Shown: piece after piece, positions 7,666 through 16,184 of the stretch
Position numbering within the stretch: position 1 is the stretch's first letter
How the letters are laid out: every line of letters starts with the position of its first letter
NCBI RefSeq assembly: GCF_900148835.1
Contig: NZ_FRYK01000003.1
Coordinates: forward strand, 124,001-188,000
Origin: Flavobacterium cucumis
GTDB lineage: Bacteria > Bacteroidota > Bacteroidia > Flavobacteriales > Flavobacteriaceae
Reading direction: 5' to 3'
DNA length: 64,000 bases
Notes under the pieces: generated by a model
What the model was told of the DNA's origin: nothing
The model's input: the letters and a program-made list of their open reading frames with translations, nothing else
Databases searched by the model: none
Program-made: the position numbers and the translations under genes

Positions 7666-8520
7666 TTATTTAACAGCTTCGACTTTAAAACCTTGTTTGC
7701 GCAATAATTTTATTACGCCTTTTTCACCTGCTAGATGTGCAGCACCCACCCCAAAAAAAGTAGGTTTTTCTTTCATGGTTTTTACCATTAACGGAATCCA
7801 ATTTTGGTTTCGGTTATTCAATAAAACGTCTTGATTTTCAGAAGTAATTTTATTTTCAGAATCGTCTAACATTTCAAGCATTCCTTCAATGTCTTTATTT
7901 TTATATACTTCCATCATTTTGGCTAATTCTGCTTTATCTTTTTCTAAATCACTTTTTGCCATTTTAACCAATTCTTGAGCTTGAATTTCATAGGATATGG
8001 TATCAAAAACGTTCATTTGATCTTCAACGGTTTCTAATCCGTAAATCTCTTCGTTTTGTTCTTTAGTTACTCGCATTAATTCGCTTTCAACCGATTGAAA
8101 CGAACAATCTATCATTTTTGGATACAGCATAGTACTAACAATAAAAGGTTTGAAACCATCAAACATTTTTGCCGACATGCTCATGTGTTTTTTTAAAAAA
8201 TCATCTACCGCTCTAAAATCGTCTTCATTTAGTAGTGTTGATAATTTGGTACCATCTTTCATCATCATGTATTTCATCATTTGCATTTGCATTGATTTAT
8301 CATCCATGTCTAATTCTAAATACAACTGTTGGGTTTTATCCAATGCTTTTATTGTATTTTCATCCAAAGAAGCATCGCATGTGATGTGAATAGTTCCATA
8401 CAAATAGGAATCGGCTTTTAGTCCGTTTCCAGAAATTTTCCACAATAAACTATTTTCTAACTTTTGAGAATAAGAAAATAAGGAAGTAAAAAGGGTCGTA
8501 ATTAAAATGATATATTTCAT
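7666..8520 (-). CDS. TraB/GumN family protein, secreted
   Basis: A 284-aa protein with a signal peptide (about residues 1-18, ending SLFSYSQ). The family's two GxxH motifs are present: GTIH at residues 42-45 and GVGAAH at 257-262. A central Glu lies in the motif GLETVEDQ. These are the metal-binding and catalytic residues proposed for TraB/GumN/Tiki proteins, a clan of predicted membrane-associated or secreted metalloproteases. The middle is Met-rich (residues 72-85). The start codon overlaps the stop of the upstream membrane-protein gene by one base (TAATG), so it is the third gene of the sigma-factor operon. Substrate unknown. Confidence 0.85.
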   Translation of the reverse strand: MKYIILITTLFTSLFSYSQKLENSLLWKISGNGLKADSYLYGTIHITCDASLDENTIKALDKTQQLYLELDMDDKSMQMQMMKYMMMKDGTKLSTLLNEDDFRAVDDFLKKHMSMSAKMFDGFKPFIVSTMLYPKMIDCSFQSVESELMRVTKEQNEEIYGLETVEDQMNVFDTISYEIQAQELVKMAKSDLEKDKAELAKMMEVYKNKDIEGMLEMLDDSENKITSENQDVLLNNRNQNWIPLMVKTMKEKPTFFGVGAAHLAGEKGVIKLLRKQGFKVEAVK

Positions 8521-9161
8521 TAAAAGTCAATTTTTTTCAGTTCGTTATAATTTTTTTGAAGTCTGTGTAATAAAATTCCGTAGAGTAATCGGTAGAATAA
8601 CCAAAATAATCCTATGAATATAATGATAACGGCAGCATAAACTAAAAGCATAATGCAGAAAAAAGTATTTGGGTCAACGTTTGAAGAGGCGTTGTCTATT
8701 ACTTTTTTTATAGATGGATCGTACAAGAATTGAAATATAAAAACAATTATCATTGAAATTGCAATCATTCCTAAATTGTACCAAACATAATACTTGACTG
8801 TTTTTCGAGTTTTTAAAATGTTTTGCATCAATTGTTTCACATTGTCTGTAGTGTTTATTGCTTTGTAGTTTTTGAAAAACAAAAAGATAAAAAAGATAAT
8901 TACGCCATAACTTATTATGGACATAATTGGCATAAATGTATCCAAATGATATAATTCAAGCGTTTCTAAATACTGATCGTCTGCAGTAAAAAAAGTGATA
9001 CTTAACCACAAAAGGAGTTCTAAAACACTAATTATCATGATCCACTTCACGATTGAAGACGACCCTTTATGTAGCATTCCATAAATTTCCTTTTCACTTA
9101 TTTGATGAAAAGAGCCTTCTCGCTTTTTCCAGTCTTTTTTTAATAATTCTAATTCATCCAT
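8520..9161 (-). CDS. Four-helix membrane protein downstream of an ECF sigma factor
   Basis: A 213-aa protein with a soluble N-terminal stretch of about 40 residues (MDELELLKKDWKKREGSFHQISEKEIYGMLH) and four hydrophobic segments. The short N-terminal helix containing LKKDWKK resembles the start of many Bacteroidota proteins encoded right behind ECF sigma factors, which are thought to act as anti-sigma factors or sensors. Here the gene starts 2 nt after the sigma-factor stop, so the two are almost certainly co-translated. No zinc-binding HxxxCxxC motif of classical ZAS anti-sigma factors is present. The anti-sigma role is inferred from context only. Confidence 0.6.
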   Translation of the reverse strand: MDELELLKKDWKKREGSFHQISEKEIYGMLHKGSSSIVKWIMIISVLELLLWLSITFFTADDQYLETLELYHLDTFMPIMSIISYGVIIFFIFLFFKNYKAINTTDNVKQLMQNILKTRKTVKYYVWYNLGMIAISMIIVFIFQFLYDPSIKKVIDNASSNVDPNTFFCIMLLVYAAVIIIFIGLFWLFYRLLYGILLHRLQKNYNELKKIDF

Positions 9162-9163
9162 AT

Positions 9164-9658
9164 TTACGGATTTAATATTTTTTTTAATTTCCCTTTTACA
9201 CGATTCATCTTTACTCGTGCATTCACTTCACTAATCCCCAACGTTTCTGAAATTTCGGTATAATCTTTATCTTCTAAATACAAGAAAACTAAGGCTTTTT
9301 CAATGTCGTTTAATTCACTTATAGCACTGTATAAAAGCTTTAATTTTTCTTCTTCTTCAAAGTTGTAATCATCTTGGGTTACCTTATGAAATGTACTATC
9401 AAACTCAATAGTGTCAATGGTTCGTTTCTTTTTTCGGTATAAAGTAATAGCGGTGTTTAATCCCACGCGATAGGCCCAAGTAGTAAATTTGGAATCCCCT
9501 CTAAAGTTGGGAAACGCCTTCCATAACTGAATCGTAATCTCCTGAAATAAATCGTTGTGCGCATCCTCATCAGAAGTATATAATCGACAAATTTTGTGAA
9601 TTATATTCTGATTCTCTTTGAGTTGTTTTACGAAAAGTGCTTCCGATTCTGATTTCAT
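9164..9658 (-). CDS. ECF-type RNA polymerase sigma-70 factor
   Basis: A 164-aa sigma factor with region 2 (DAHNDLFQEITIQLWKAFPNFRGDSKFTTWAYRVGLNTAITLYRKK) and region 4 (AISELNDIEKALVFLYLEDKDYTEISETLGISEVNARVKMNRVKGKLK), joined by an acidic linker. I place the start at the ATG at 9658 (MKSESEALFVKQ). A longer frame beginning at a TTG (9682) adds eight residues with no homology value. It heads a three-gene unit with the membrane protein and the TraB-like protein, which suggests an envelope-response regulon. No convincing promoter could be fixed upstream. Confidence 0.92.
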   Translation of the reverse strand: MKSESEALFVKQLKENQNIIHKICRLYTSDEDAHNDLFQEITIQLWKAFPNFRGDSKFTTWAYRVGLNTAITLYRKKKRTIDTIEFDSTFHKVTQDDYNFEEEEKLKLLYSAISELNDIEKALVFLYLEDKDYTEISETLGISEVNARVKMNRVKGKLKKILNP

Positions 9659-9708
9659 ATGCAATAAGTAGTTGTTTAGCAAATTTTGTTACAAGTTTAG
9701 CGAAAATG

Positions 9709-9831
9709 AAATTTAAGTACAAGGGCAAGTTCAAATATCAAAAGTCAAATTCAAAAATGATTTTTAAAATAAAGCAAATTGTACTCGTATTTGAATTTGT
9801 TCTTAATTTTGAACTTGAGCTTGAAATTTAT
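9709..9831. repeat. Long imperfect inverted repeat
   Basis: Two AT-rich arms, the outer ones CAAGTTCAAA (9726-9735) and TTTGAACTTG (9808-9817) and the inner ones GTCAAATTCAAA (from 9744) and TTTGAATTTG (from 9790), can form a stem of about 40 bp around a central loop. It fills the divergent gap between the sigma-factor operon and the NADH dehydrogenase gene. Confidence 0.6.
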
Positions 9832-9839
9832 TACCTTTG
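9809..9839 (+). promoter_or_regulatory. Promoter of the type II NADH dehydrogenase gene
   Basis: TTG (9809-9811), a 20-bp spacer and TACCTTTG (9832-9839). The -33 element lies inside the right arm of the long inverted repeat. The ATG is 20 nt beyond the -7 element. Confidence 0.6.
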
Positions 9840-9858
9840 AGGTACTAGAAAAGTAACA

Positions 9859-11163
9859 ATGAACATACCTCGTAGTAGTTTTCCAAGAATTGTCATCATA
9901 GGTGGTGGCTTTGCAGGAATATCTTTAGCGAAAAAACTTCGCAATAAAAACGTACAAGTTGTTTTATTAGACAAACACAATTATCATAATTTCCAACCTT
10001 TAATGTATCAAGTGGCAACGGGCGGTTTAGAACCCGATTCGATTGCTTATCCCATAAGGAAAATCGTTCAGGAATATAAAGATTTTTATTTCCGATTGGG
10101 TGAGGTTCGTGAAATTAATACCGAAAACAATACGATATATGCTGATATTGGGGAATTAAAATTTGATTATTTAGTCATTGCTACGGGTTCGAAAACCAAT
10201 TATTTTGGGAATAAAGAAATCGAGCGTAATAGTATGGCGATGAAAACGATTCCGCAATCGTTAAACATTCGCAGTTTGATTTTAGAGAATTTTGAACAAG
10301 CTTTGCTTACTAATGATATTGACGAACGTCATAGTTTGATGAATTTCGTTTTAGTAGGAGGTGGACCAACTGGAGTAGAGCTAGCAGGGGCTTTAGCCGA
10401 AATGAAAAAAGCCATATTGCCAAAAGATTATCCCGATTTAGATGTTCGAAAAATGGAAATCAATCTAGTTCAAGGAAGCAATCGTATTTTAGATTCGATG
10501 AGCGAAAATGCTTCAGAAAAAGCAGAAAATTTCCTTTTGGATTTGGGAGTAAGTGTTTGGAAAAACGTTCGTGTAACAGGTTACGATGGAAAAACCGTAA
10601 CCACCAATTCCGATTTATCGTTTGATTCTGCAACTGTGATTTGGACAGCTGGAGTACAAGGTGCCTTACCTCATGGTTTAAAAGCGGATAGTTTTATCAA
10701 AAATGTTAACCGTATCAAGGTGAACCAATATAATCAAGTAGAAGGTTATGATAATCTCTTTGCAATTGGCGATATTGCTGTAATGACTTCAGAACAATAT
10801 CCGCAAGGACATCCGATGATGGCACAACCTGCGATGCAACAAGGACGATTATTAGCCGATAACTTGATTAGAATTATTAATAAAAAAGCACCCAAACTTT
10901 TCGAATACAAAGATAAAGGTTCTATGGCTACTATAGGTAGAAATAAAGCCGTTGTCGATTTACCAAAATTCAAATTCAGTGGCGTTTTCGCCTGGTTTGT
11001 TTGGATGTTTGTGCATTTGTTTTCGTTAATCGGATTCAAAAATAAAGCGGTCGTATTCTTAAACTGGGTCTATAATTACATCCGTTTTGACAGAGAAGCG
11101 CGTTTGATTATGCGTCCTTACAAGAAGAGAAATCAAGTGAGTTTTACGAGTGATGAGTTATAA
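9859..11163 (+). CDS. ndh: Type II NADH:quinone oxidoreductase (NDH-2)
   Basis: A 434-aa flavoprotein with two Rossmann dinucleotide motifs: IVIIGGGFAGISLA (residues 11-24, FAD) and FVLVGGGPTGVELA (about 166, NADH). YDNLFAIGDIA is the conserved FAD-contact motif near residue 300. The C-terminal part has amphipathic/hydrophobic segments (FAWFVWMFVHLFSLIGF and VVFLNWVYNYIRFD) as in bacterial NDH-2, which sits on the cytoplasmic face of the inner membrane. It oxidises NADH and reduces menaquinone without pumping protons. Full length and monocistronic. The rhodopsin encoded at 62615 is another non-redox route to proton-motive force in the same cell. Confidence 0.92.
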   Translation: MNIPRSSFPRIVIIGGGFAGISLAKKLRNKNVQVVLLDKHNYHNFQPLMYQVATGGLEPDSIAYPIRKIVQEYKDFYFRLGEVREINTENNTIYADIGELKFDYLVIATGSKTNYFGNKEIERNSMAMKTIPQSLNIRSLILENFEQALLTNDIDERHSLMNFVLVGGGPTGVELAGALAEMKKAILPKDYPDLDVRKMEINLVQGSNRILDSMSENASEKAENFLLDLGVSVWKNVRVTGYDGKTVTTNSDLSFDSATVIWTAGVQGALPHGLKADSFIKNVNRIKVNQYNQVEGYDNLFAIGDIAVMTSEQYPQGHPMMAQPAMQQGRLLADNLIRIINKKAPKLFEYKDKGSMATIGRNKAVVDLPKFKFSGVFAWFVWMFVHLFSLIGFKNKAVVFLNWVYNYIRFDREARLIMRPYKKRNQVSFTSDEL

Positions 11164-11205
11164 GTGTCAGTGTTCAGTTTTTAGTGTTCAGTTACTGCCA
11201 ACTAA
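11164..11205. repeat. GTGTTCAGT-type repeats in a convergent gap
   Basis: The gap carries tandem partial copies of the unit AGTGTTCAGTT and a reversed part (GGAACACTG), the same unit as in the terminator at 3227-3263. No clear T-run is present. Confidence 0.5.
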
Positions 11206-12270
11206 TCACGGAACACTGCCAACTCCTTTATAACCAATCACTAATCCTACAAACTTACTATAGCCTTCCATACCGTCTTTTTGTTGGTTGGCTTTTAGGA
11301 AATTGTCGTAGAAATATTCAAAAAAGGTATTGATGGGCGTTTGGTATTCCTTCCAAAAGGCTCTGTTTTCTTCAAAGTTTTTCAAAACGCCTTTGTTGAT
11401 TCTTTTCAAATAAGATTCCGAACTTCCTTCTTGTATCATCTCCAAATTATGTAGCGCATAACGTAAGGCAAAACTATAAGCCGAATATTGGAAATACAAA
11501 TCTTCATTTTTGGCGGCCGTTACAAATCCGATGAAATTGCATTCGCTTTCGCTACCAATTCCGGTTTGATGTGCCATTTCGTGGCAAGTGGTTAATGGTG
11601 AAGTGTATTTCGGTTTTAAATAATTCACTTGCGCTTCATTGGTAAACGGATTCAAATAACCACCAAAACCCATATAACTCAACGGATAACTAAACAGCGA
11701 CGATTTAATACTTTTTACTTCGTAACGGAATTCTTGTAAATCACTCGGTATATTTTCATAGCCTTTCAAAGCCAAATTGTAAATCTCATCATGCGAATAC
11801 GGAATCACAACGGCAACCGAATCATTTTTAGTGATTTGTAATTGTAATGCATTGGTTTTTACCAACATTTTTTCAATAAATACTTTCAATTGATCTACCG
11901 AATATTCTTTTTCAATATTCAATTTTTCATGCAACGGAATGCGGTAATAGTTCATTCCCCAAAGCAAATGAAAGAAAAAGTAAAACACCGAAACCCAACT
12001 CAAAATTGCTAATCCGTTATCCTTCCATTCCTTGAAAAAGCCGATTCGGTGTTTCCAAATCCAACGGAATAAAAGTAAAATCAGAATAAAATAAATGACA
12101 TCACCAAATGAAAACGGCAACCAACCTAACACTTTTCTCGATACAAAAGCCAATTTTGGATAAAAACCTTTGCTGTACCCATTTTCTACAAAATCAGGAA
12201 ACAAACCAATCGTTTTCACAACGATGATTTGAATAAGTAAGAATACAGGAAGGATGAATTTTCTTTTCAC
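11206..12270 (-). CDS. DUF3810 family membrane protein with HExxH motif
   Basis: A 354-aa protein with three hydrophobic segments in the first 110 residues, then a large soluble domain. His230-Glu231-x-x-His234 (CHEMAHQ) and a downstream Glu in ESECNF are arranged like a zincin metalloprotease site, as seen in DUF3810 proteins of Bacteroidota. The conserved FGGYLNPFTNEAQVN precedes the motif. Membrane-anchored peptidase activity is inferred; no substrate is known. The only available start is GTG (12268-12270). The first 20 residues form a membrane segment, so I accept it. It is convergent with ndh and divergent from the toxin-antitoxin pair. Confidence 0.82.
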   Translation of the reverse strand: MKRKFILPVFLLIQIIVVKTIGLFPDFVENGYSKGFYPKLAFVSRKVLGWLPFSFGDVIYFILILLLFRWIWKHRIGFFKEWKDNGLAILSWVSVFYFFFHLLWGMNYYRIPLHEKLNIEKEYSVDQLKVFIEKMLVKTNALQLQITKNDSVAVVIPYSHDEIYNLALKGYENIPSDLQEFRYEVKSIKSSLFSYPLSYMGFGGYLNPFTNEAQVNYLKPKYTSPLTTCHEMAHQTGIGSESECNFIGFVTAAKNEDLYFQYSAYSFALRYALHNLEMIQEGSSESYLKRINKGVLKNFEENRAFWKEYQTPINTFFEYFYDNFLKANQQKDGMEGYSKFVGLVIGYKGVGSVP

Positions 12271-12354
12271 GCATTAATATTTGCCATAAAATTAACTAAT
12301 AATATAGAATCGCACATTTCTTTTTTTGTAAATTTGTTATTTAAATGAGGAATA

Positions 12355-12567
12355 ATGACAAAAATAACTTTAAATATTCCGGATAACGAGTTGGCTTTCT
12401 TTATGAAACTGATTGAAAAATTTAATTACGAAACGGTAGTTAATGATGTTACTGTTTCTGAAGAAATGAAAGTAGTTTTAGATGAAAGAAGAGCGACCTC
12501 AAAAAAGGAAAATTTTGTTCCTTGGGAAGAGGCGAAAAAGCAAATTCGTTTGAAAACTAATAAATGA
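12355..12567 (+). CDS. Antitoxin of a ParE-type toxin-antitoxin pair
   Basis: A 70-aa protein, MTKITLNIPDNELAFFMKLIEKFNYETV at the start, then a charged C-terminal half (EERRATSKKENFVPWEEAKKQIRLK). The first part reads as a beta strand plus helix like a ribbon-helix-helix or RelB/DUF2683-type dimerisation unit; the VPWEEAKKQI segment is typical of antitoxins that wrap ParE/RelE toxins. The TGA overlaps the toxin ATG (ATGA), so the two are translationally coupled, antitoxin first, the usual type II order. Such antitoxins normally repress their own promoter. Confidence 0.75.
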   Translation: MTKITLNIPDNELAFFMKLIEKFNYETVVNDVTVSEEMKVVLDERRATSKKENFVPWEEAKKQIRLKTNK

Positions 12568-12857
12568 GTTATAAAATCGTAATTGAACCTCGAGCAATTG
12601 TTGATATTCAAGAAGCAGTTGAATATTATGAATCAAAGAGAGAAGATTTAGGAGCTTATTTCTTTCAGATTGTGGATGAATATAGTGAATCAATTGCAAA
12701 GAATCCCTTTTTTCAAATTCGATATAAAGATTATCACGGATTACCCATTAAAATTTTTGCTTATATCATTCTTTATTGCATTGATGAAAAAGAGAAAACG
12801 GTTTATGTTTTATCCGTTTTCAATACCTCACAGAATACAACTAAATATCCCAAATAA
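12564..12857 (+). CDS. RelE/ParE family toxin
   Basis: A 97-aa protein with the ParE/RelE fold pattern: N-terminal YKIVIEPRAIVDIQEAVEYYESKREDLGAYF, the conserved YxxR segment in FFQIRYKDYHGLPIKIF and the final strands AYIILYCIDEKEKTVYVLSVFNTSQNTTKYP. In this family toxins either poison gyrase (ParE) or cut mRNA on the ribosome (RelE). The residues for mRNA cleavage are not obvious, so ParE-like is slightly preferred. Coupled to the antitoxin gene by a 4-nt overlap. No terminator is seen before pepD, which has its own promoter. Confidence 0.85.
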   Translation: MSYKIVIEPRAIVDIQEAVEYYESKREDLGAYFFQIVDEYSESIAKNPFFQIRYKDYHGLPIKIFAYIILYCIDEKEKTVYVLSVFNTSQNTTKYPK

Positions 12858-12872
12858 TTTTAAAAGTCTGAC

Positions 12873-12880
12873 TATATTTG
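12873..12880 (+). promoter_or_regulatory. pepD promoter, -7 element
   Basis: TATATTTG matches TAnnTTTG, 50 nt before the pepD ATG. Confidence 0.5.
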
Positions 12881-12929
12881 TGCTGTGTAATATTTAACAC
12901 AAACATGAAACTTTAAACCTGAAACAAAA

Positions 12930-14396
12930 ATGAGCCAAGAAATAAGAAATTTAGAGCCAAAAGCACTTTGGAACAAATTTGCCGATTTGAATGCCGTACC
13001 GCGTCCGTCTAAGAAAGAAGAGCGTGTGATTGCGTTCATGATGGAATTCGGACAAAAATTAGGATTGCCAACAGTGAAAGATCATGTTGGGAATGTGATT
13101 ATCAAAAAACCTGCGACTCCAGGAATGGAAAACCGCAAAACTATCGTAATGCAATCGCATTTGGATATGGTACACCAAAAAAACAACGATACTAATTTCG
13201 ATTTCGATACACAAGGCATTGAAATGTATGTTGATGGTGACTGGGTTCGTGCTAAAGGTACTACGCTTGGTGCTGATAACGGTTTAGGAGTAGCAACAAT
13301 CATGGCGATTTTAGAAAGTACTGATATTCCTCATCCAGCAATTGAAGCGTTATTCACAATTGACGAAGAAACTGGAATGACAGGAGCAATGGGCTTACAA
13401 GGCGGCATGTTGGACGGAGAAATTTTATTGAATTTAGATACCGAAGAAGACGATGAAATCGACATCGGATGTGCGGGTGGAGTAGATGTAACGGCTACAA
13501 GAAGCTATAATGAAGAAGAAACGCCAGAAGGTTCGGTGGGTTATACCATTACCGTGAAAGGCTTAAAAGGCGGTCACTCGGGAATGGATATTCATAAAGG
13601 ATTAGGAAATGCAAACAAAATCATGAACCGTTTGTTATTTGACGGATTTGAGAATTTTGGTTTACAAATTTCTGAAATTTCTGGTGGAAGTTTACGTAAT
13701 GCGATTCCAAGAGAAAGTGTTGCAAAAGTTATTATCGCTGCGATTTATGACGAAGCTTTTGTTTTTGATATGCAAGAAATCATCAACGAAATCAAAGCCG
13801 AGTTCAAAACAATGGAACCGAATTTAACGATTGAGATTGTTAAAAGCGATTCTACACCAGCAAAAGTGATGGATTTAGGTGTTCAAGAAGGCTTGTTAAG
13901 AGCGATTTATACTGCGCACAACGGTGTTTACAGAATGTCAGCTGATATGGCGGATTTAGTAGAAACATCAAATAATATTGCGCGAGTAATTGTAAAAGAT
14001 GGCGAAATTTCGATTCAGAATTTAACGCGTTCGTCTGTGGAGACTTCTAAATTTGATTTAGCAAACGCTTTGCGTTCGGCTTACGAATTGTTTGGTTGCG
14101 AAGTAGAATTTGGAGGAAGTTACCCAGGTTGGACACCCAACGTAAACTCTGAAATTTTAGATGTATTGACCTCTATTTACGAAAAACAAAACGGTGCAAA
14201 ACCAAATGTGGTAGCTTGTCACGCTGGATTAGAATGTGGTATTTTAGGAACCAATTATCCTAACATGGACATGATTTCTTTTGGACCTACCATTCACGGT
14301 GCACACAGCCCAGATGAAAGAGCTAGTATTTCTTCTGCTCAAAAATATTGGAAGTTTGTATTGGAAATTTTACAAAATATTCCGGTTAAGAAATAA
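12930..14396 (+). CDS. pepD: Aminoacyl-histidine dipeptidase (PepD, M20 family)
   Basis: A 488-aa cytoplasmic zinc dipeptidase. The metal and catalytic motifs are intact: SHLDMVHQ (His and Asp, about residue 77), GADNGLGVA (bridging Asp, about 117), DEETGMTGA (catalytic Glu pair, about 149), LDTEEDDEIDIGCAGG, and the C-terminal GPTIHGAHSPDE with the last His ligand. A lid/dimerisation domain spans about residues 200-390 (KGLKGGHSGMDIHKG). The enzyme releases amino acids from Xaa-His and related dipeptides. Length fits the family. It is monocistronic and ends in a strong terminator. Confidence 0.95.
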   Translation: MSQEIRNLEPKALWNKFADLNAVPRPSKKEERVIAFMMEFGQKLGLPTVKDHVGNVIIKKPATPGMENRKTIVMQSHLDMVHQKNNDTNFDFDTQGIEMYVDGDWVRAKGTTLGADNGLGVATIMAILESTDIPHPAIEALFTIDEETGMTGAMGLQGGMLDGEILLNLDTEEDDEIDIGCAGGVDVTATRSYNEEETPEGSVGYTITVKGLKGGHSGMDIHKGLGNANKIMNRLLFDGFENFGLQISEISGGSLRNAIPRESVAKVIIAAIYDEAFVFDMQEIINEIKAEFKTMEPNLTIEIVKSDSTPAKVMDLGVQEGLLRAIYTAHNGVYRMSADMADLVETSNNIARVIVKDGEISIQNLTRSSVETSKFDLANALRSAYELFGCEVEFGGSYPGWTPNVNSEILDVLTSIYEKQNGAKPNVVACHAGLECGILGTNYPNMDMISFGPTIHGAHSPDERASISSAQKYWKFVLEILQNIPVKK

Positions 14397-14404
14397 TAAA
14401 GAAG

Positions 14405-14431
14405 AATCCCGAGTTAGCTCGGGATTTTTTT
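14405..14431 (+). terminator. Intrinsic terminator of pepD
   Basis: ATCCCGAG (14406-14413) pairs with CTCGGGAT (14418-14425), TTAG loop, then TTTTTT. Confidence 0.9.
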
Positions 14432-14523
14432 ATGGTTGGCGTGAGCATATTGCATTTGACCGTTGTATTATTAGCTTTGCTTTGTATTTATGAGCGTGAT
14501 ACTCGTGTTGGTAAAGTAATTTT

Positions 14524-15342
14524 TTATTTATTCGTTGTTTCAATACTAGTTTCCCAGCCATCGTAACTTCCGTTATATTTTGGAGCGAGTTTCCAAAGTT
14601 GGATAACGTATTGATTAACACTTTCTTCATCAACTTTGTCAACACGTTTAATTTGTAATTGAAAAGGAAAAGCATCTTTTATTTTACTTTTTGTAACAAT
14701 ACTAAAATTCAATTTTTCAATTTCTTTAATAAAATTTTCTCTATCGTTTTCGGTTTTAAAGTATATCCAATGAAATACTTCTCGTTCTAGAGTTAAATTG
14801 TCACCACCTTCCTCTAAATTATCTAACACGCTTCTGTTTCCAATCTTTTGAAACTCTTCCTCATTTGGATATAAAAGTTGAAAATATTTATTCCAATTTT
14901 CGTCAACTTCAAAATTGATAGTGTATTTAAATTGATTGTATTTCTTTAAAATTTCTTCAAAAGTTGCTTGAATTTTATTGTCTTTAGTGTAAAAATAAAA
15001 ATCTCTAAGTCCATTTGAAGTTATTCGACCTACAAATAATTCGTCTTTGGTTAGTTTTTCAATTAATTTATCTTCAATTTCTCCAAAAACGTTAAGTTCT
15101 TCCTTTGAGGAAGACAGTCCCGCTTCATTTACCCGCTTCATTTGAAATGAAATTTTTAAAATATTTGGTTTAGAATTGATTGGTGCAATTTCATTTAATC
15201 CTATGTCCACGACAATGAATTGTATAATTTCATTCTCATTCCTATTGAAAAATTCAAAATTTTCTATGTGTTTGTTTTGCCCAAATAAGTTTCCAAATAT
15301 TCCCATGACAAGTGTTAAAATTATTGTTTTTAATTTTTTCAT
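14524..15342 (-). CDS. DUF695 / RraB-like domain protein, exported
   Basis: A 272-aa protein with a signal peptide (MKKLKTIILTLVMGIFGNLFGQ). Residues about 25-175 look like a DUF695 domain, and about 185-265 look like an RraB (regulator of RNase E) domain: REVFHWIYFKTENDRENFIKEIEKL, then a paired strand set ending YNGSYDGWETSIE. DUF695-RraB fusions occur in several bacteria. The signal peptide makes a role on RNase E unlikely here; the fold may serve another purpose outside the cytoplasm. The gene stands alone next to the nonsense-interrupted gene at 15502, in a stretch with little conserved context. Confidence 0.62.
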   Translation of the reverse strand: MKKLKTIILTLVMGIFGNLFGQNKHIENFEFFNRNENEIIQFIVVDIGLNEIAPINSKPNILKISFQMKRVNEAGLSSSKEELNVFGEIEDKLIEKLTKDELFVGRITSNGLRDFYFYTKDNKIQATFEEILKKYNQFKYTINFEVDENWNKYFQLLYPNEEEFQKIGNRSVLDNLEEGGDNLTLEREVFHWIYFKTENDRENFIKEIEKLNFSIVTKSKIKDAFPFQLQIKRVDKVDEESVNQYVIQLWKLAPKYNGSYDGWETSIETTNK

Positions 15343-15501
15343 TTTTTTCTACAGTGTTTAGAGTTCACGAGTTAGATACATATGTGCGAAACTATTTAAC
15401 TAGCATATTTGCAAGATTGGCTAAAGCTTAGCTAGCTTCTATTTAAAAAATATTCATAATTTCTGTGACAAATAAGCGCACTTTCGTAAAACTATCTTAT
15501 A

Positions 15502-16122
15502 TCATTCTGTACAAAAATCATTATAAAAAATAATGGCATCTTCAAGTTCAGCAAAAGTGTATTTATGTTTTTTGAGGTCATGTACTAATGTTTCACAATT
15601 TGAAAGATATTCAGAAACTTGTTTTGCCCAACTTTTTAAAGGATAGCAATCAATACAAGTTGCAATTTCTTCATTATCTCTTTTTAAATAATTGCTTTGT
15701 ACAATTTTTTCAGAAGTTTTAGGGAAAGGGTTTTTGCTTAGATCATTATTTTCAAAATATTATTTATAGGTGATAGTTTCTGGACTTCGATAAAGTTTAA
15801 CTTCGCCATCAACTAAAATTTCTAGTAATTTAGGATATTCGTATTTGCTTGTTTTTATATATTCAAAAGTTTTAGTCATTTCAAAGCCAATAAAAGTAAT
15901 TTTAGAAATATCTTCGAAATCCCAAAAATCACCTTTTTCTTCTTTTGTCAATCTAAATTTTATTTTTTCTTTAGGATCTAAAATATTAACAATTTTAAGC
16001 ATTCCGTATCCTTCAATAGCAGTTCCATCCTTAAAATATAAAATACATTCTTGATCTTGCGAAAATGAGAAAAAGCTATTAAGTGATAAAAAAAGTAGTA
16101 GTTTAAAGGAGAATAATTTCAT
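15502..16122 (-). pseudogene. Exported hypothetical protein split by one in-frame stop codon
   Basis: The frame from ATG 16122 encodes a signal peptide (MKLFSFKLLLFLSLNSFFSFSQ) and a beta-rich domain (ECILYFKDGTAIEGYGMLKI...) and stops at TAA 15762-15760 after 120 residues. The same frame then continues for 85 codons without another stop to TGA 15504-15502, with protein-like content (KTSEKIVQSNYLKRDNEEIATC and AELEDAIIFYNDFCTE) and no start codon of its own. I recall this second half, with its ending on the pattern YNDFCxE, as the normal C-terminal part of a Bacteroidota family of about 200 residues. The gene is therefore read as one 206-codon gene with a premature stop. A sequencing error or a shortened but working N-terminal product remain possible. 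Confidence 0.72.
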
Positions 16123-16184
16123 TTTTGTTTGATTTTTCTAGCTTCAAAGATACTATGTTTAATCATTTATGGAATAATTATTAA

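Noticed and set aside
9659-9682. Longer sigma factor starting at TTG 9682
   Set aside because: The ATG at 9658 gives the normal family start, and the longer version adds residues with no homology.
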